64,000 nucleotides of DNA from NCBI RefSeq assembly GCF_000002875.2, contig NC_009415.2, positions 72,001 through 136,000 on the forward strand. The letters run 5' to 3'. Each line of letters starts with the position of its first letter. Position 1 is the stretch's first letter. This document shows positions 20,446-31,224 of the stretch, in pieces. The stretch is from Leishmania infantum JPCM5. Its lineage: Eukaryota > Euglenozoa > Kinetoplastea > Trypanosomatida > Trypanosomatidae. The position numbers were made by a program, and so were the translations under genes. The notes below the pieces were generated by a model that saw nothing but the letters and a program-made list of their open reading frames with translations, was not told the origin of the DNA and did no database searches.

Positions 20446-22053
20446 CTACCACGAAGAAAGGACAGCGCCGTGGATGGCGGCGCTAGTGCCCCACACCACG
20501 GCAACCACACCCGTCAGTAGCAGTGCGTAGGTGCCGAGGAAGTGGCCCCACCCAATGCGGGCGGTCGAGAAGCCGCCCGAGTACATCATGAACAGCGAGG
20601 GGAAGATGAAGCCCACAAAGCCACCGCAGAAACCACCCAGAAGACCAAAGACGGTTGTGATGCGCGGGATGAAGAGGCCGGCGACGAGAGCCGCCGCGGC
20701 TTGTAGGGAGCACAAGATGGCGTTCTTCCACCATGGTACATGGGATACTTCGGTGCCGATCATGTAGTACATGCAGTCGCGGCAGGGGATCAGGTGCAGA
20801 GCGAAGCCTACGCAAATTTTGAGCATCATGCCAACGTACGAGACGGCCATGAGATGGTTCTTCAGGGGGTTGTACATGGCCAGGATGGAGTCGCTCACCT
20901 CAGGACCAAAGTCGAGGTAGCCGAAGAGCCCTGTCAGGAAGTACAGGATCGCGCACAGCGACATGCCGAGCAGCGCCGACAAGAAGACCCGGTGCACAGA
21001 AAACTTGTACATCTCACGAGATATCTCCGGCGCGTTCACTTGCGCAATGAAGGCAAACATGAGGCTCGACAAGCCGTTGATAGCCGTGTTGCCGGTTTGG
21101 AAAGACACCAGGTCGTCTCGCATGCCACGTGCATGCAGGCTCTGAGAGGAGTGAATGATGCAGGTGATGGTAAAAAACACGACGAAGAGGATGGCCACTG
21201 TGGAGACGATGCGCAGCGAGTTGATCTCCTTCAGCAGGCACATCGGCAGGATCACAACAATCCACAGCATCGACGTAATGAGGCGGTACCCCGGCTCCGA
21301 CTTGATGTATTCAGATGCAGTTGGCGAGTTCTTCAGGAAGCCGGTGAGGATGCTCTTGAGGGCAATGATGTACGAGACAATACCGCCAAAGCAGAGCACC
21401 CACATGACGAAGACGACGAAGTAGTCCCAGCCGGGGCCCATCAGGCGACGCGCGATGATCTCCCAGTTGTACAGCCCGGTCTTGTGCGACACAATGGCGA
21501 GCAGCACAAAGGAGTATATCGCCATGATCACCAAGACAATCAAGAAGATAATCGCCATCCCCATCCCGCTCATCTGGAATGCCGCAGGGAGTCCGATGAT
21601 GCCGCCGCCGATCGTGGAGCTGGCGATGCTGAAGGCTGAGGCGAGGATGCCACCATACGGCATGATCACCTGCAGCGCGCGCAGGACAGGGTTGGTGGTG
21701 TGGCGGCGACGCCACACACGGTCCTCACGGTTGCGCTGGTCCGCCTCAATGATCTGCTGTGCGATATCCATGTAGGCCGACTGCTGCTTGTTCCCTTTAG
21801 CTGCCGGCTCTCCATCATCAGTGAGCGAGGGGGACTCGAGCTTCTTGGACCCCTTGGTTTTGCCGTCCGCGTCGCTAGCTCCCACCACTACCTCATCCGC
21901 CAAGTGCTCCTGGCTGTGGTCATTGTTCAGCATGTGCAGCCCGTCCTCGCCGTACTCCGGAGGGTCCTCTGGCATGTTGTCGGAAGCCAAGCGGCCCTGC
22001 CCGCGCTGGGGATACGGAGCATGATTGGTGTTGTGGTTTCTGTTGGCTGACAT
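20446..22053 (-). CDS. AATP/AAAP-family amino acid permease (divergent member)
   Basis: A 535-residue transporter of the amino acid/auxin permease family (Aa_trans, APC superfamily). The first about 130 residues are hydrophilic and acidic, as is usual for trypanosomatid permeases, and face the cytosol. About 11 hydrophobic spans follow, starting with YGGILASAFSIASSTIGGGI at about 132-152, the family's signature first helix with the GGG unwinding region. Further family landmarks are the segments beginning CLLKEINSLR, FGYLDFGPEVSDS and HLIPCRDCMYYM. The real start is the ATG at 22053; six more codons are open upstream only from GTG. Its helix 1 has ASAF and GLPAAF where the other cluster members have STGL or ASGI and ALPYAF or ALPSAF, so substrate specificity may differ. 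The substrate cannot be named from sequence. Confidence 0.9.
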   Translation of the reverse strand: MSANRNHNTNHAPYPQRGQGRLASDNMPEDPPEYGEDGLHMLNNDHSQEHLADEVVVGASDADGKTKGSKKLESPSLTDDGEPAAKGNKQQSAYMDIAQQIIEADQRNREDRVWRRRHTTNPVLRALQVIMPYGGILASAFSIASSTIGGGIIGLPAAFQMSGMGMAIIFLIVLVIMAIYSFVLLAIVSHKTGLYNWEIIARRLMGPGWDYFVVFVMWVLCFGGIVSYIIALKSILTGFLKNSPTASEYIKSEPGYRLITSMLWIVVILPMCLLKEINSLRIVSTVAILFVVFFTITCIIHSSQSLHARGMRDDLVSFQTGNTAINGLSSLMFAFIAQVNAPEISREMYKFSVHRVFLSALLGMSLCAILYFLTGLFGYLDFGPEVSDSILAMYNPLKNHLMAVSYVGMMLKICVGFALHLIPCRDCMYYMIGTEVSHVPWWKNAILCSLQAAAALVAGLFIPRITTVFGLLGGFCGGFVGFIFPSLFMMYSGGFSTARIGWGHFLGTYALLLTGVVAVVWGTSAAIHGAVLSSW

Positions 22054-22070
22054 GTCTGACGTGGCGCTCA

Positions 22071-22095
22071 CTTGTCAAGTTATGCAGAGGGGAGT
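22071..22095 (-). promoter_or_regulatory. predicted trans-splice acceptor for the 20446-22053 permease
   Basis: The minus strand has CTCCCCTCTGC (22085-22095) and then the first AG at the complement of 22071-22072, 17 bases before the ATG. A further C-rich tract lies upstream (22107-22119). Confidence 0.45.
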
Positions 22096-22721
22096 GTGTG
22101 TGTGGGGGGGAGGGGGGTCGGAGCAGTGGAAGATCTTGGGTGCTCTCTGTGGCACTACCGTTGCCGTGGCGCTGTTTACTTGGGCCTCTTACTTTACTAA
22201 CGCACAGGCGTAGCACACCACGGCACGAGTGGAAGTCGTATGCGATGAGGGGGGGAGTGGCGGCGTACACACCGGCCAAGCAACGCCGGGTTGCATTGGT
22301 GCGCGTATGAGCGGAGGGGGAAGGGCGCAGAGCGAGGTTGGAAAGCCATATGCGCGACAGGGAGAGAGGGGAGGCGCCGGCAAACAAGGCATCGAGCACC
22401 GCCAAAGCGAGAACGCGCTGCCCGATCGGAGGGGAGGGGGCGTGCCGCTGTGGAGCGGCGGAGGCTCATCATGGGCGCCTTCCTCAGGGCGGCGCGCACC
22501 AGACGTTCGGCTCATCCCCGAAGAGCAAAGGACAGCGCCAGGTCTACCGCATGTGACCAAACGGAACATCGGCAGCGGCGCCCATGCCCGGCGCACATGC
22601 GACGCGCTTCCCTGTTATGTTTGCGCACATTATTATTCGAGCGCCTGCGCGACACTAGCGATGTTCGAGGGGCGCCTGCGAGGAGAGAAAGGGAGTCAGA
22701 ACAAGCCATGGGCTGACCAAT

Positions 22722-22738
22722 TATATATATATATATAT
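22722..22738. repeat. (TA)n microsatellite
   Basis: 17 bases of TA units, unusual in this GC-rich sequence. Confidence 0.9.
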
Positions 22739-23154
22739 TTGCTCCCTCGCACGCTGTACATCACAGCAGCCGTGGCGTCACGGCCCGGCGGGCGGGCTAA
22801 TGCGAATGCGCCACCATCCGACGCCGATCTTTGTAGGGCTACTGCAGGCCGCGCTTGCCGATGATGGCGCTCATCGTCGACACTTGCACGAAGAAATAAA
22901 GGGGCCCACTCCGCCCTGCGTGACGGGGAAAAGGTGCTGATCTCAGTGCCGCACCCACAGCCGAAAACGCGCATGCTCATCGAGGAGTCAGCGGAGAAGG
23001 AGAAGAGCCGCCAATGGCCAGTCCTCCGCACACGGACTCTTTCACACACGAACGCCGTCAACTGGAGATCCGCGGTACGTGCAGGAAGGAACAGAGAGAT
23101 AAGCGGGAAAACCTAGATGAGGGAGAAAAAAGGGGGCTAGTGGAGAGAGCTTCG

Positions 23155-23255
23155 NNNNNNNNNNNNNNNNNNNNNNNNNNNNNNNNNNNNNNNNNNNNNN
23201 NNNNNNNNNNNNNNNNNNNNNNNNNNNNNNNNNNNNNNNNNNNNNNNNNNNNNNN
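23155..23255. other. assembly gap 1 (N run)
   Basis: 101 consecutive N, a placeholder of unknown true size. Confidence 0.99.
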
Positions 23256-23726
23256 GGGAAGGGAGGAAAGGATATGAGAGAGACAGCGGCTGCGGGCGGA
23301 GACGGAGAGCAATAGAGAGAGAGAGCCAGCGATGTAATCAGACGCTGTTCTTTAGGGTTCGGCCCTCCACAAANACAATCGCGATCATCTGCGTGAAACC
23401 GAAGCCCCACCACCCTTCGCAAGCATAAGGCTGATCCGCGCCGTCTCGACAAGCCGGCCTGCCGTGACCCGGGAGCGAGCGGCTAGTGGCTCTTCCCCGT
23501 CCTTCTTCATTCCCCCTTCGCATACGTGTCGCACCATCGGCGTCACATGGACGTGGGTCGACAGCATGCCCTGATAGATGCGGGCCGCGTCCAAGGCCCT
23601 GCTCGAGGGCGGAAGCAGTGATGTCTGCCGCGCGGGTAACCGAGGGCATGTCGGCCTAGCGTGTGCAACCGATGAACAGGTCCGCCGTCCATAAAGTTGG
23701 CGTCGGCTTCTTTGCCACTGCCGGTT
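23256..23726. repeat. left copy of a near-identical about 480-base repeat
   Basis: Matches 30641-31123 at an offset of 7,397. The last about 200 bases (from 23521) look identical. The first about 240 bases differ by scattered one-base insertions and deletions and one N (23374), the pattern of low-quality read ends. It starts exactly at gap 1, and its partner ends exactly at gap 2. This suggests one tandem repeat unit spanning 23256-30652. Confidence 0.85.
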
Positions 23727-26049
23727 CGGCAAGCCTGTCCGCCTCGTCCTTTTATTCCGACGCGCCACGGTCACAGATAAAACTAAAATGCGAGGCGCAC
23801 GCGACGGGCCAGTGGCTCCAGATGCCATCTACCACACTTAGAGGGCCCGCGTGAGAGTGCCATGAGGAGGAGGAGCGAGTCCGTAGTAAGAGCCGCGCTT
23901 GTTTGTACGTGTCGTGAGTGGCCCGGTTGTACTCGCCGCAGGCCACGTCCCCGCACCATCGTTTCGCACTCAGCGCGGTCGCTGCAAGCACGGGGCCCGC
24001 AGCTTCTTGCCGCGGCGTCCATGAGTATATTAGTAGCATCGAATCATGCCATCAAGAAAGCTGCACCGAAACCACGGAAAAAGAGGAGGCGATTGTGCGC
24101 AGGTGGAAAGAGAGGCCATGCTGTTTGGCGCTCGCTGGATATGAGCCACGGGAGTATCAGGGAGGGCCGTGCGTGGGTAAAGACTGCTGCGCACGTGCCG
24201 AGATGCATCTGCGGTCCGTTATCTCGCACCTACCGGTGACTGAGGTGGGTGAAGCACAACAAAGACACGAGTTTGTTGGGCCGCCGAACGACGCAGGGGT
24301 AGGCACGTCTGACGCGGATGCGATTCCGTTTACGCCGTGCCATGGTGGATCGTTTCTTTCGTTAGGCGGAGCACATCTCGCTCAGAAGGGTATAGTCGCC
24401 GCCATAAAAAGACTACGGCACAGTGAGGCATTATGAGGTGCTCCTCACCGCCCAACACGTTAAAGGAAAGAAGGTGCAAGAGGATAAGCGGGCCTTAACG
24501 GGTGTTGTGTCCGAAAAGCCCCGCGCTCTCCAGTCCTGCACGTTATCGCCGGTCCTGGGGCGGCAGAGTTTTGGCGATCTTCTTCTTCGTCCACTTACGC
24601 CGGCAGACGCATCCACTCGCTCACCTTCGTTCTTCCTTTCGTTTACTTCCTTCGTGCTCCTTCAGCACATCCCGCACTTCTTCTGCAGTGGTGTCGACAT
24701 GCTTGAGTGGCCGTCGCGTGGCAGAGAAACTGCGAGAGAGGAAGAACGAGGCAGAAGAGAACAATGGGCCGGATGTCGGACAAGAGGCACAGCCGAAAGG
24801 AGCGCAGACTAAGTAGTAAGAGGGAACAGAACAAAAAACCACAAACGAAAAGCCAGCACGCTTGTTCACATCCTGTTTTCGCCAGCGTGTGTCCTTCTAC
24901 CACGAACACACCAACACATAGACGCGTCCACAACCACAGCTCTTCTACCTCTGCTGCACGACGGCTGTGTCGGCCCCGGATGGCCAGCACCGTTTGGCGT
25001 GGTTTTAGCAAACGGCGATCCAACTGCATACAGCGCAGGCCAGGCCAAGGACTAAGCTCGATATCGCCGCAACGCCTCAAAAGCCGAAAGGCAGCGGGTG
25101 GAAGCTATACACGTTTTGAATAGTCGACAGAACTCGCAGTGAGATGGCACTCACGTGGTCGTGTCTGCGAGTCTCTTCCGCGCAGCGCCAGCCCAGTCCT
25201 GTCCGCCGACACCAAGAGCCTGTGAGGCCGTACAGGCTCTTGAGTTCCCCGCAGAGTGGGGTAGCGGACCCTGGTACCGCCGTGAAGTGGTCGGCATCGT
25301 CAGGGCGGAGAAAAGGCAAAAGACAACAACCATCAAAATCAAAACGAAAATCAGATAAAAAGAGCGCGAGAAAAGGAAGAAGGCAGCGAGACAGAGGACG
25401 AGCAAAACCGAAGCAGCTGTTATCAACTGCGCGGTGCTTTCCGGTCTGTGGGTCACCGAGCGGAGAGGGGAGGGAACACACTTACGAGGACAGAAAAAGA
25501 AAAGACAGCGGAAGAAGGTAGAAAAAGAGAGAAGAAAGGGAGGAGGAGGGGAGGCAGACCAGGGAGATTACATGCTTTCTTTTTTTTTGTTTGCGCTTTC
25601 CGCTCTTTTTTTTTTGGGTGGTACTTCATGGCGTGGCGATGCCCTTCTCTCGCCTCCACTCCTTCCCCTGCCCACACGCACACACCATTCACCCGTGCCG
25701 TGCGCTCAGCGTGGGCTGTGGAGGGGGAAAGGCAGTGAAGAACAGAGAAACAAAAAGAAGAGAGAGGCACCAATGAGCGTGCTGCCCTTCTGGCCAGCAG
25801 GCCGCCGTACGCTTGGATGCGGGAGACACTCACGTTGATCTTGTGGTTTCGCTCCTTTTTAGGCGGCATTTCAGAGAAAAAAACAGCAGCATGTACGCGC
25901 AGGTGGGCTGTGTCAGAGGTGACGCCCAACAAAGCCGTCGTGCACATGCTCACGGATACCGTCGATGGGGACTGGGTGGGACGCAGCAACAGCAGAAAGC
26001 GCGGATTAGGAGTAAACAACAAGACTTCCGCAGCTGCTGCCTTCGCTTG
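23727..26049. other. intergenic stretch downstream of the permease unit
   Basis: Long gene-poor stretch. It has two plus-strand T runs within 25577-25613 and many A/G-rich blocks. Open frames are short and overlap on both strands. I found no convincing domain, though decayed genes could be hidden here. Confidence 0.45.
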
Positions 26050-26530
26050 CGTCTACCTCGCCATCCACAACACAGACGCACTCTTAGGAGTGCGTCCAAT
26101 GGAGGTGTGTCTCGAATCGCTTCGCGCGTCTGAGGAAAGGTGCGTGCCGCATAGCCCACGGATGCTCCTCCGGAAGTTCGCCGCTTCATCGTAAAAACGC
26201 TGGACTGTGCGCGCCTGAATGCAGGGATGCACATTGGCGGCTTGGGACACGTGCGGAGAGACGTTGCGTGCAGGCGCGCATCCATAAGCATGCACTGAAA
26301 CGTGCACAAACCGACCCTGTACGGCCGTCGTTAACAGCGGCGTCCCGATAGCGGTCGATTTCCTCACGACTGAGGTCTGGTGGGAGAGGAAGACAAGCCT
26401 TCTACGCATTCTCCCACTCCGTAGGCGGCTATGTTGAGCAGAGCTGTGCCGATGCATGTCGACATCCCCGTCGAAGATGTTGGCCGAAGCACCTTCGTGG
26501 ACAACACGTACACCACACATCCCACAACCG
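26050..26530 (-). pseudogene. probable frameshifted ankyrin-repeat relic
   Basis: Three ankyrin-like pieces read in order on the minus strand but in changing frames. The first is HEGASANIFDGD, like the GA-x-N-x-x-D loop. The second is IGTALLNIAAYGVGECVEGL, like G-T-x-L-x-x-A-A-x-x-G-x-x-E-x-V-x-x-L. The third, back in the first frame, is IGTPLLTTAVQGRFVHV. In-frame stops lie between and after them. The consensus of the ankyrin repeat (TPLHxAAxxGxxxxVxxLLxxGAxxN) is well known; the match is by eye. It sits in the presumed 3' flank of the 27407 permease and would be repeated if the unit is tandem. Chance similarity is possible because the pieces are short. Confidence 0.4.
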
Positions 26531-27406
26531 CGCTCAGACGAGGAGGCCGTCGAGACATGAACCCGGGAAGGAGAAACAAAACAAAGAAGGTGAAGACGTG
26601 CGGAAGAGGCCCGAAGTAGAACGTAACAGAGAGGCCGCCCGCAGAACCTGTGGGTAGAAAAAAAAAACGGAAACCAAATACATGAGAAAATTTAAAAAAA
26701 AAGTGAAATGAGAGATGAGGAGGGAGGTGAACAGCGTCCGATGGCGACATGCCCGATCGGCAGTGACAGCACAGACACGACCACTCAAATTACAAAAGCA
26801 ATAAGGTCTGCAGCACCACGATGATAGCCGCCGTCACTCGTTGATGTCGACAGACAAGTACAGTGCTAGACACACGGGCATTTTTCAGTGCCACGCGCCT
26901 CCCCTTTTCATCCGTTGCGTCCTCCTTCTTCCCGATGAAAGGAGGTCCGGGCGCTACAGCGACTGAAAAAAAAAACGACGAACTCCTTCCGCACAAAACC
27001 AAACGAAAACACGAACCAGAACACGAAGAAACACCACCGAACATAAACGGGCGCATGCAGCAGTCATACCTCGGTTTCACAGCAGACCAGCCGGCGAGCA
27101 CCCACGCACACATCCATTCGGCTGTGCGACAGGTACACCAGGCTCTCCCTGCAGCACCGCGAGAGATCAGAGAAGGAAAACAATGAAAAGAAAGAAAACA
27201 CACACGAACGACGAGCACAGCCACGCTAGCTGAGGATAAACTCATGGCAAGGAGCAACAAAGAAGGGAGAGAGCGACATTCAAAACGACCCTCCCGGCCG
27301 GCAATCGATGAGAAGACACGACGCACTTCTCTCCACATCTTCTTTACCATCGAGCGTCGACGGTTTCACTCCATTAGCCTATTGACCGTTAACAAAGAAA
27401 AAAAGG
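26531..27406. other. intergenic stretch, 3' side of the permease copy
   Basis: A-rich runs on the plus strand (26660-26705, 26966-26977). No gene seen; probably 3' UTR. Confidence 0.5.
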
Positions 27407-28909
27407 TTAAATCTCGCCATAGATGGAGCTGGCCGTGCCCCACACGACGCCAACGACGCCGACAATCAGCAAAAAGTACGTGGACAGGTAGTGGAACCAC
27501 CCAACCGACGACAGCGACCAGTTGCCGGAGTACATGACCATGAAGGAGGGGTAGATAAAGCCGATGAAGCCGCCAGAGAAGCCGCCAACGAGGCCGAAGA
27601 CGACGTTGATGCTCGGGATGAACAGACCAGCCACGAGCGACAGCAGCGCCATGAAGGCGCACACGCACGCGTTCTTCCACCACGCAAACGTGTGCACGTC
27701 CACGCGGACGCAGTGGTAGATGGCATCACGAACCGGGATCATGTGCAGACCGAACCCAACGCACAGCTTGAACAGGATACCCACGTATCCGACGCCCATC
27801 ATGACGTCCTTCACCGGATTGTACTTCTTCAGCGCGGAGCCGGTCATCTCGGCGCCGAAGTCAAGGTAGCCAAAGAGGCCGGCGAGGAAGTACAACACAA
27901 ACACGATGCCCACAGAGATGGTGGCACCCAGCGTGAGGCGCAGCGGCGTGGGGTTGCTCATTTCTTCATAACTTTCATACGCGTTCAGCTGCGATAGGAA
28001 GGCGAAGATGAACGTGGACATCCCAGAAACGGCGGTGTTGCCCGTCGTGAACATCCTGATCTCCGGGCGCGGATCCGCGCGCAGGCCGTTCTGCGCGCTG
28101 TGCACTACCATCGCAATCACAAAATACACTATGAACACAATCGCGACGCAGGAGAAGTAGCGCAGCGAGTTGATCTCCTTCGGCAGGCACAGCGGCAGCA
28201 TGGCCACGAGCCACACGAGGAAGGTGAGGAGGCGCTGGCCCCAGATGTTCAGCAAGAACGCCGGCGTGTTGTCCGCGTCCTCGAGGAAGGCCGTCAGCAC
28301 ATCCTTCACGGAGATGACGTACGACACCTCCCCGCCAAAACTGAGAAACCACATGCAGAAGGCGAGGAAGTAGTCCGCGCCAGGGCCGAGGAGCGTGCGT
28401 ACGATCTGCTCGTAGTTGCGCAGACCAGTCTTGGTGCCCGCCTGGCCCAGCAGGTAGTAGGAGTAGATGGTGAGGTAGGCAATCATGAACATGTAGATGA
28501 TGGCCATAACAAGACCAGAGGCGTTGAAGGCGTAGGGCAGCGCAATAATGCCGGCACCAATGGAGGAGCTGGCCAGGTTGAGGCCCGTGGAAACCAGGCC
28601 GCCGTAGGGCACCAAGTAGTCGAAGTACTTCTGGAGCACATTCGCGGGGACGAGGCGGCGGGCCACGCGATCAGCGCGGATCTTGTCCTGCAACTCGATC
28701 TGGCGCCTCGGGTCGTACCGCGAGAAGTCGTATGGGTCCGGCGCCTCGGCGGAGGAGACGTCCTCCACCCCCCGCACGCATTTCGCGTCGTATCCCTGCG
28801 CTACTTCCATGTCAAACTCGGAGCGTAGGTCGAGAGAATCCTCGTGGACCTGATTGCCAGGGAACTCACCATACTGCACATTGAGGGGGTTTGTTTCCCC
28901 GCTGGCCAT
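27407..28909 (-). CDS. AATP/AAAP-family amino acid permease (array copy 1, intact)
   Basis: A 500-residue permease with a hydrophilic N-terminal tail of about 100 residues and about 11 spans. Helix 1 (about 101-130) reads GGLVSTGLNLASSSIGAG then IIALPYAFN. Conserved family segments are GLRNYEQIVRTLLGPGADYF, CLPKEINSLRYFSC, FGYLDFGAEMTGSALKKYNP and HMIPVRDAIYHC. It is expected to sit in the plasma membrane and couple amino acid uptake to the proton gradient, as the family does; the substrate is unknown. The start ATG at 28909 is the first in frame. A near-identical partial copy lies at 33149-34161, so copy number here is at least two. The gene is the coding part of the proposed 7.4 kb repeat unit. 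Confidence 0.92.
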   Translation of the reverse strand: MASGETNPLNVQYGEFPGNQVHEDSLDLRSEFDMEVAQGYDAKCVRGVEDVSSAEAPDPYDFSRYDPRRQIELQDKIRADRVARRLVPANVLQKYFDYLVPYGGLVSTGLNLASSSIGAGIIALPYAFNASGLVMAIIYMFMIAYLTIYSYYLLGQAGTKTGLRNYEQIVRTLLGPGADYFLAFCMWFLSFGGEVSYVISVKDVLTAFLEDADNTPAFLLNIWGQRLLTFLVWLVAMLPLCLPKEINSLRYFSCVAIVFIVYFVIAMVVHSAQNGLRADPRPEIRMFTTGNTAVSGMSTFIFAFLSQLNAYESYEEMSNPTPLRLTLGATISVGIVFVLYFLAGLFGYLDFGAEMTGSALKKYNPVKDVMMGVGYVGILFKLCVGFGLHMIPVRDAIYHCVRVDVHTFAWWKNACVCAFMALLSLVAGLFIPSINVVFGLVGGFSGGFIGFIYPSFMVMYSGNWSLSSVGWFHYLSTYFLLIVGVVGVVWGTASSIYGEI

Positions 28910-30640
28910 GGTGATGCAGGTATGTGAAGCGCGAGAGGTTATTCGGGTCAGCTCCGTGAGCGGAAAGCGTGTGTCTGCTGAAACGGAGGCGTGAATATGT
29001 GTGACGCTGCACAGCGCTGCGGAAGTTGGGGAGGGGGGTCAGTCAGTGTTCGGAAAGGCTTGCGTGGAAGTGATCCGGGCTTGGGCGCCGGCTTACGCAT
29101 GCGCGTTCTGTGCGTACGGCAGCTGTAGTGACTAGGTACCCAATGACCAGTCGAGGCACCGAGAATGGGAGGGAGGTGCCGGGCGACGGGGAGGTGTGGG
29201 AAAAGGAGTATTCACTGCATGAGCTGTCATGGATGCCGATGACGCCCAAAAGACAGGATCGATGCTTCACGCACCTGATTCCTGCGCCCCCAGGAGTGAG
29301 ACGGCCTAACTGCCTTTGCCTCGCACGGGATACGGTGTGCTACATTTCGGTTCCCCGCCCGTGCACACTCTAACCCTCGGAAAAGGCGCAGGTGCTCCTC
29401 CTCGCGGAGGCAGGCAAAAGGCCATGCCGGCCAAGAGGTTGTGGGCAGCAGTGGTGCGAGGCGCACAAAACAAGCAAAAAAAAAAGAAACGTGCGCGGAT
29501 CTCGTTGGCTTTTCGCGCACCTTCTTTGCGCGCCCCGCCCACACGCGTAGGTGGTCCGACGCGCGTTCATACAGACGCAGGCATACGTACGGGGAGGGGG
29601 GCCGCAACGAGGGGCAAACGGGACAGGAGCAGAGAGGGCGTATACACACGTTACTCGACCACTCCTCCCTCCGCCACACATCATGGAAACAATATGCAGA
29701 GGCAGGAGACTTGCCTTACTTGCTCCTCCTCCCACTTCCGCTCACTGCTGCGCTTCCGTGAGGGGTGGAAAGGATGAGAGTGCGTCAGGCGAGCGGCCAT
29801 CGGATTGTGACTCTTGTACCCCACTACCCTCACCCACACACACAGGCGCACAGATTCATCGTGGCCGGCCAAGGTGCGGAGGTGAGGTATCTGAAGAAAA
29901 AAGTCGTAAAGGCAGGCTGGAAGACTGGAGGATGGTGGTGGTGGAGTGTAGGGGGAGGGGGCCTGCACGACCACTCAGGTACCACCCCTCAAGTGCACAC
30001 CACCCACGCGCCGGCGCAGACGAAAAGACGAACAAAAATGAGAACAGCACCTGCAAGCACTCGACGAGGTGTTCTGGCACCTCACGTTGTTCAGTCCTTT
30101 CGTCGCGGGCTGCTCTCGAACGCCTCCCCACGCAGGAAAGTTGCCAGTTTCGATCGAGTGCGCACATTTTTTCTTGAGCCCTGCCTCTCTCCTCATGGCT
30201 GTCGGTACCATCGATACGCGTGCGCCGTGCCCACGTTGGCAACGCTTTCATAGCGCTACAGGGCGCTCAGAAACGCGCTCAAGGTACCCACGGCTCGCTG
30301 CACAGGAGGGCTCGATGGCACAAACGATGCGAACTTGGGCAGGGGCACCGACAATCCGAAGCGGCGGCGCAGGCACCGCGACACACACGAGCAGAGCACA
30401 TGAGGAGGTAAAGCGGAGGAAAAAAGAGATCTCGAGCGTCAGCCAAGAGTGTGCGCGGCACTACAGAAAAGGGCGAGAAAGAAGCCGAGTAGGTGCATAC
30501 ATCAGTGCCGACGAAGTCAGCGCCCTGCCTTCCGCTGCGCGCACACACACACAAACACGGCCACTTGCAACAACCCTTCGATATCCATTCGTACACGAGC
30601 GCTCACACGTCGGAGCGAAATTACCGTGTGAAGAGCGGAG
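28910..30640. other. intergenic stretch upstream of permease copy 1
   Basis: Contains the splice signal at 29017-29038 and only overlapping shadow frames. It leads into the right copy of the about 480-base repeat. It shares no visible sequence with the region upstream of copy 2. Confidence 0.5.
29017..29038 (-). promoter_or_regulatory. predicted trans-splice acceptor for permease copy 1
   Basis: The minus strand reads a C-rich tract (CCCCCCTCCCCAACTTCC, 29021-29038) followed by GCAG (AG at the complement of 29017-29018), giving a 5' UTR of about 107 bases. Confidence 0.5.
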
Positions 30641-31123
30641 GGGGAGGGGAGGGAAGGATAATGAGAGAGACAGCGGCTGGCGGGCGGGAGAACGGAGAGC
30701 AAATAGAGAGAGAGAGACAGCGATGGTAATCAGACGCTGTTTCTTCAGCGCTCCGCGCCTCCACACACACATCGGCGATCATCTGCGTGAAACCGAAGCC
30801 CACCACCCTTCGCAAGGCATAAGGCTGAATCCGCGCCGTCTCGGACAAGCCGGCCTGCCGTTGAACCGGGAGCGAGCGGCTAGTGGGCTCTTCCCGTCCT
30901 TCTTCATTCCCCCTTCGCATACGTGTCGCACCATCGGCGTCACATGGACGTGGGTCGACAGCATGCCCTGATAGATGCGGGCCGCGTCCAAGGCCCTGCT
31001 CGAGGGCGGAAGCAGTGATGTCTGCCGCGCGGGTAACCGAGGGCATGTCGGCCTAGCGTGTGCAACCGATGAACAGGTCCGCCGTCCATAAAGTTGGCGT
31101 CGGCTTCTTTGCCACTGCCGGTT
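30641..31123. repeat. right copy of the about 480-base repeat
   Basis: Partner of 23256-23726. It stops at gap 2 at the same base (…GCCGGTT) after which the left copy continues with CGGCAAGCC, so the gap is predicted to begin with that sequence. Confidence 0.85.
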
Positions 31124-31223
31124 NNNNNNNNNNNNNNNNNNNNNNNNNNNNNNNNNNNNNNNNNNNNNNNNNNNNNNNNNNNNNNNNNNNNNNNNNNNNN
31201 NNNNNNNNNNNNNNNNNNNNNNN
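31124..31223. other. assembly gap 2 (N run)
   Basis: 100 consecutive N. Confidence 0.99.
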
Positions 31224-31224
31224 G

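Larger units (their letters stand above)
22054..23154. other. intergenic stretch up to the first gap
   Basis: Includes the 5' region of the 20446 permease gene, a TA microsatellite (22722-22738) and short shadow frames. It ends at an assembly gap. No gene supported. Confidence 0.5.

Noticed and set aside
20740..21639. 299-codon plus-strand frame rich in His, Asp and Arg
   Set aside because: Antisense shadow of the permease at 20446-22053; similar shadows occur over the other permeases.
22722..22738. TA repeat as a TATA promoter
   Set aside because: Trypanosomatid polycistrons do not use TATA promoters per gene; it is better called a microsatellite.
23338..23649. Minus-strand frame in the about 480-base repeat, seen again at 30621-31046
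   Set aside because: Its apparent conservation follows from DNA duplication. The frame is disrupted by indels and has no recognisable domain.
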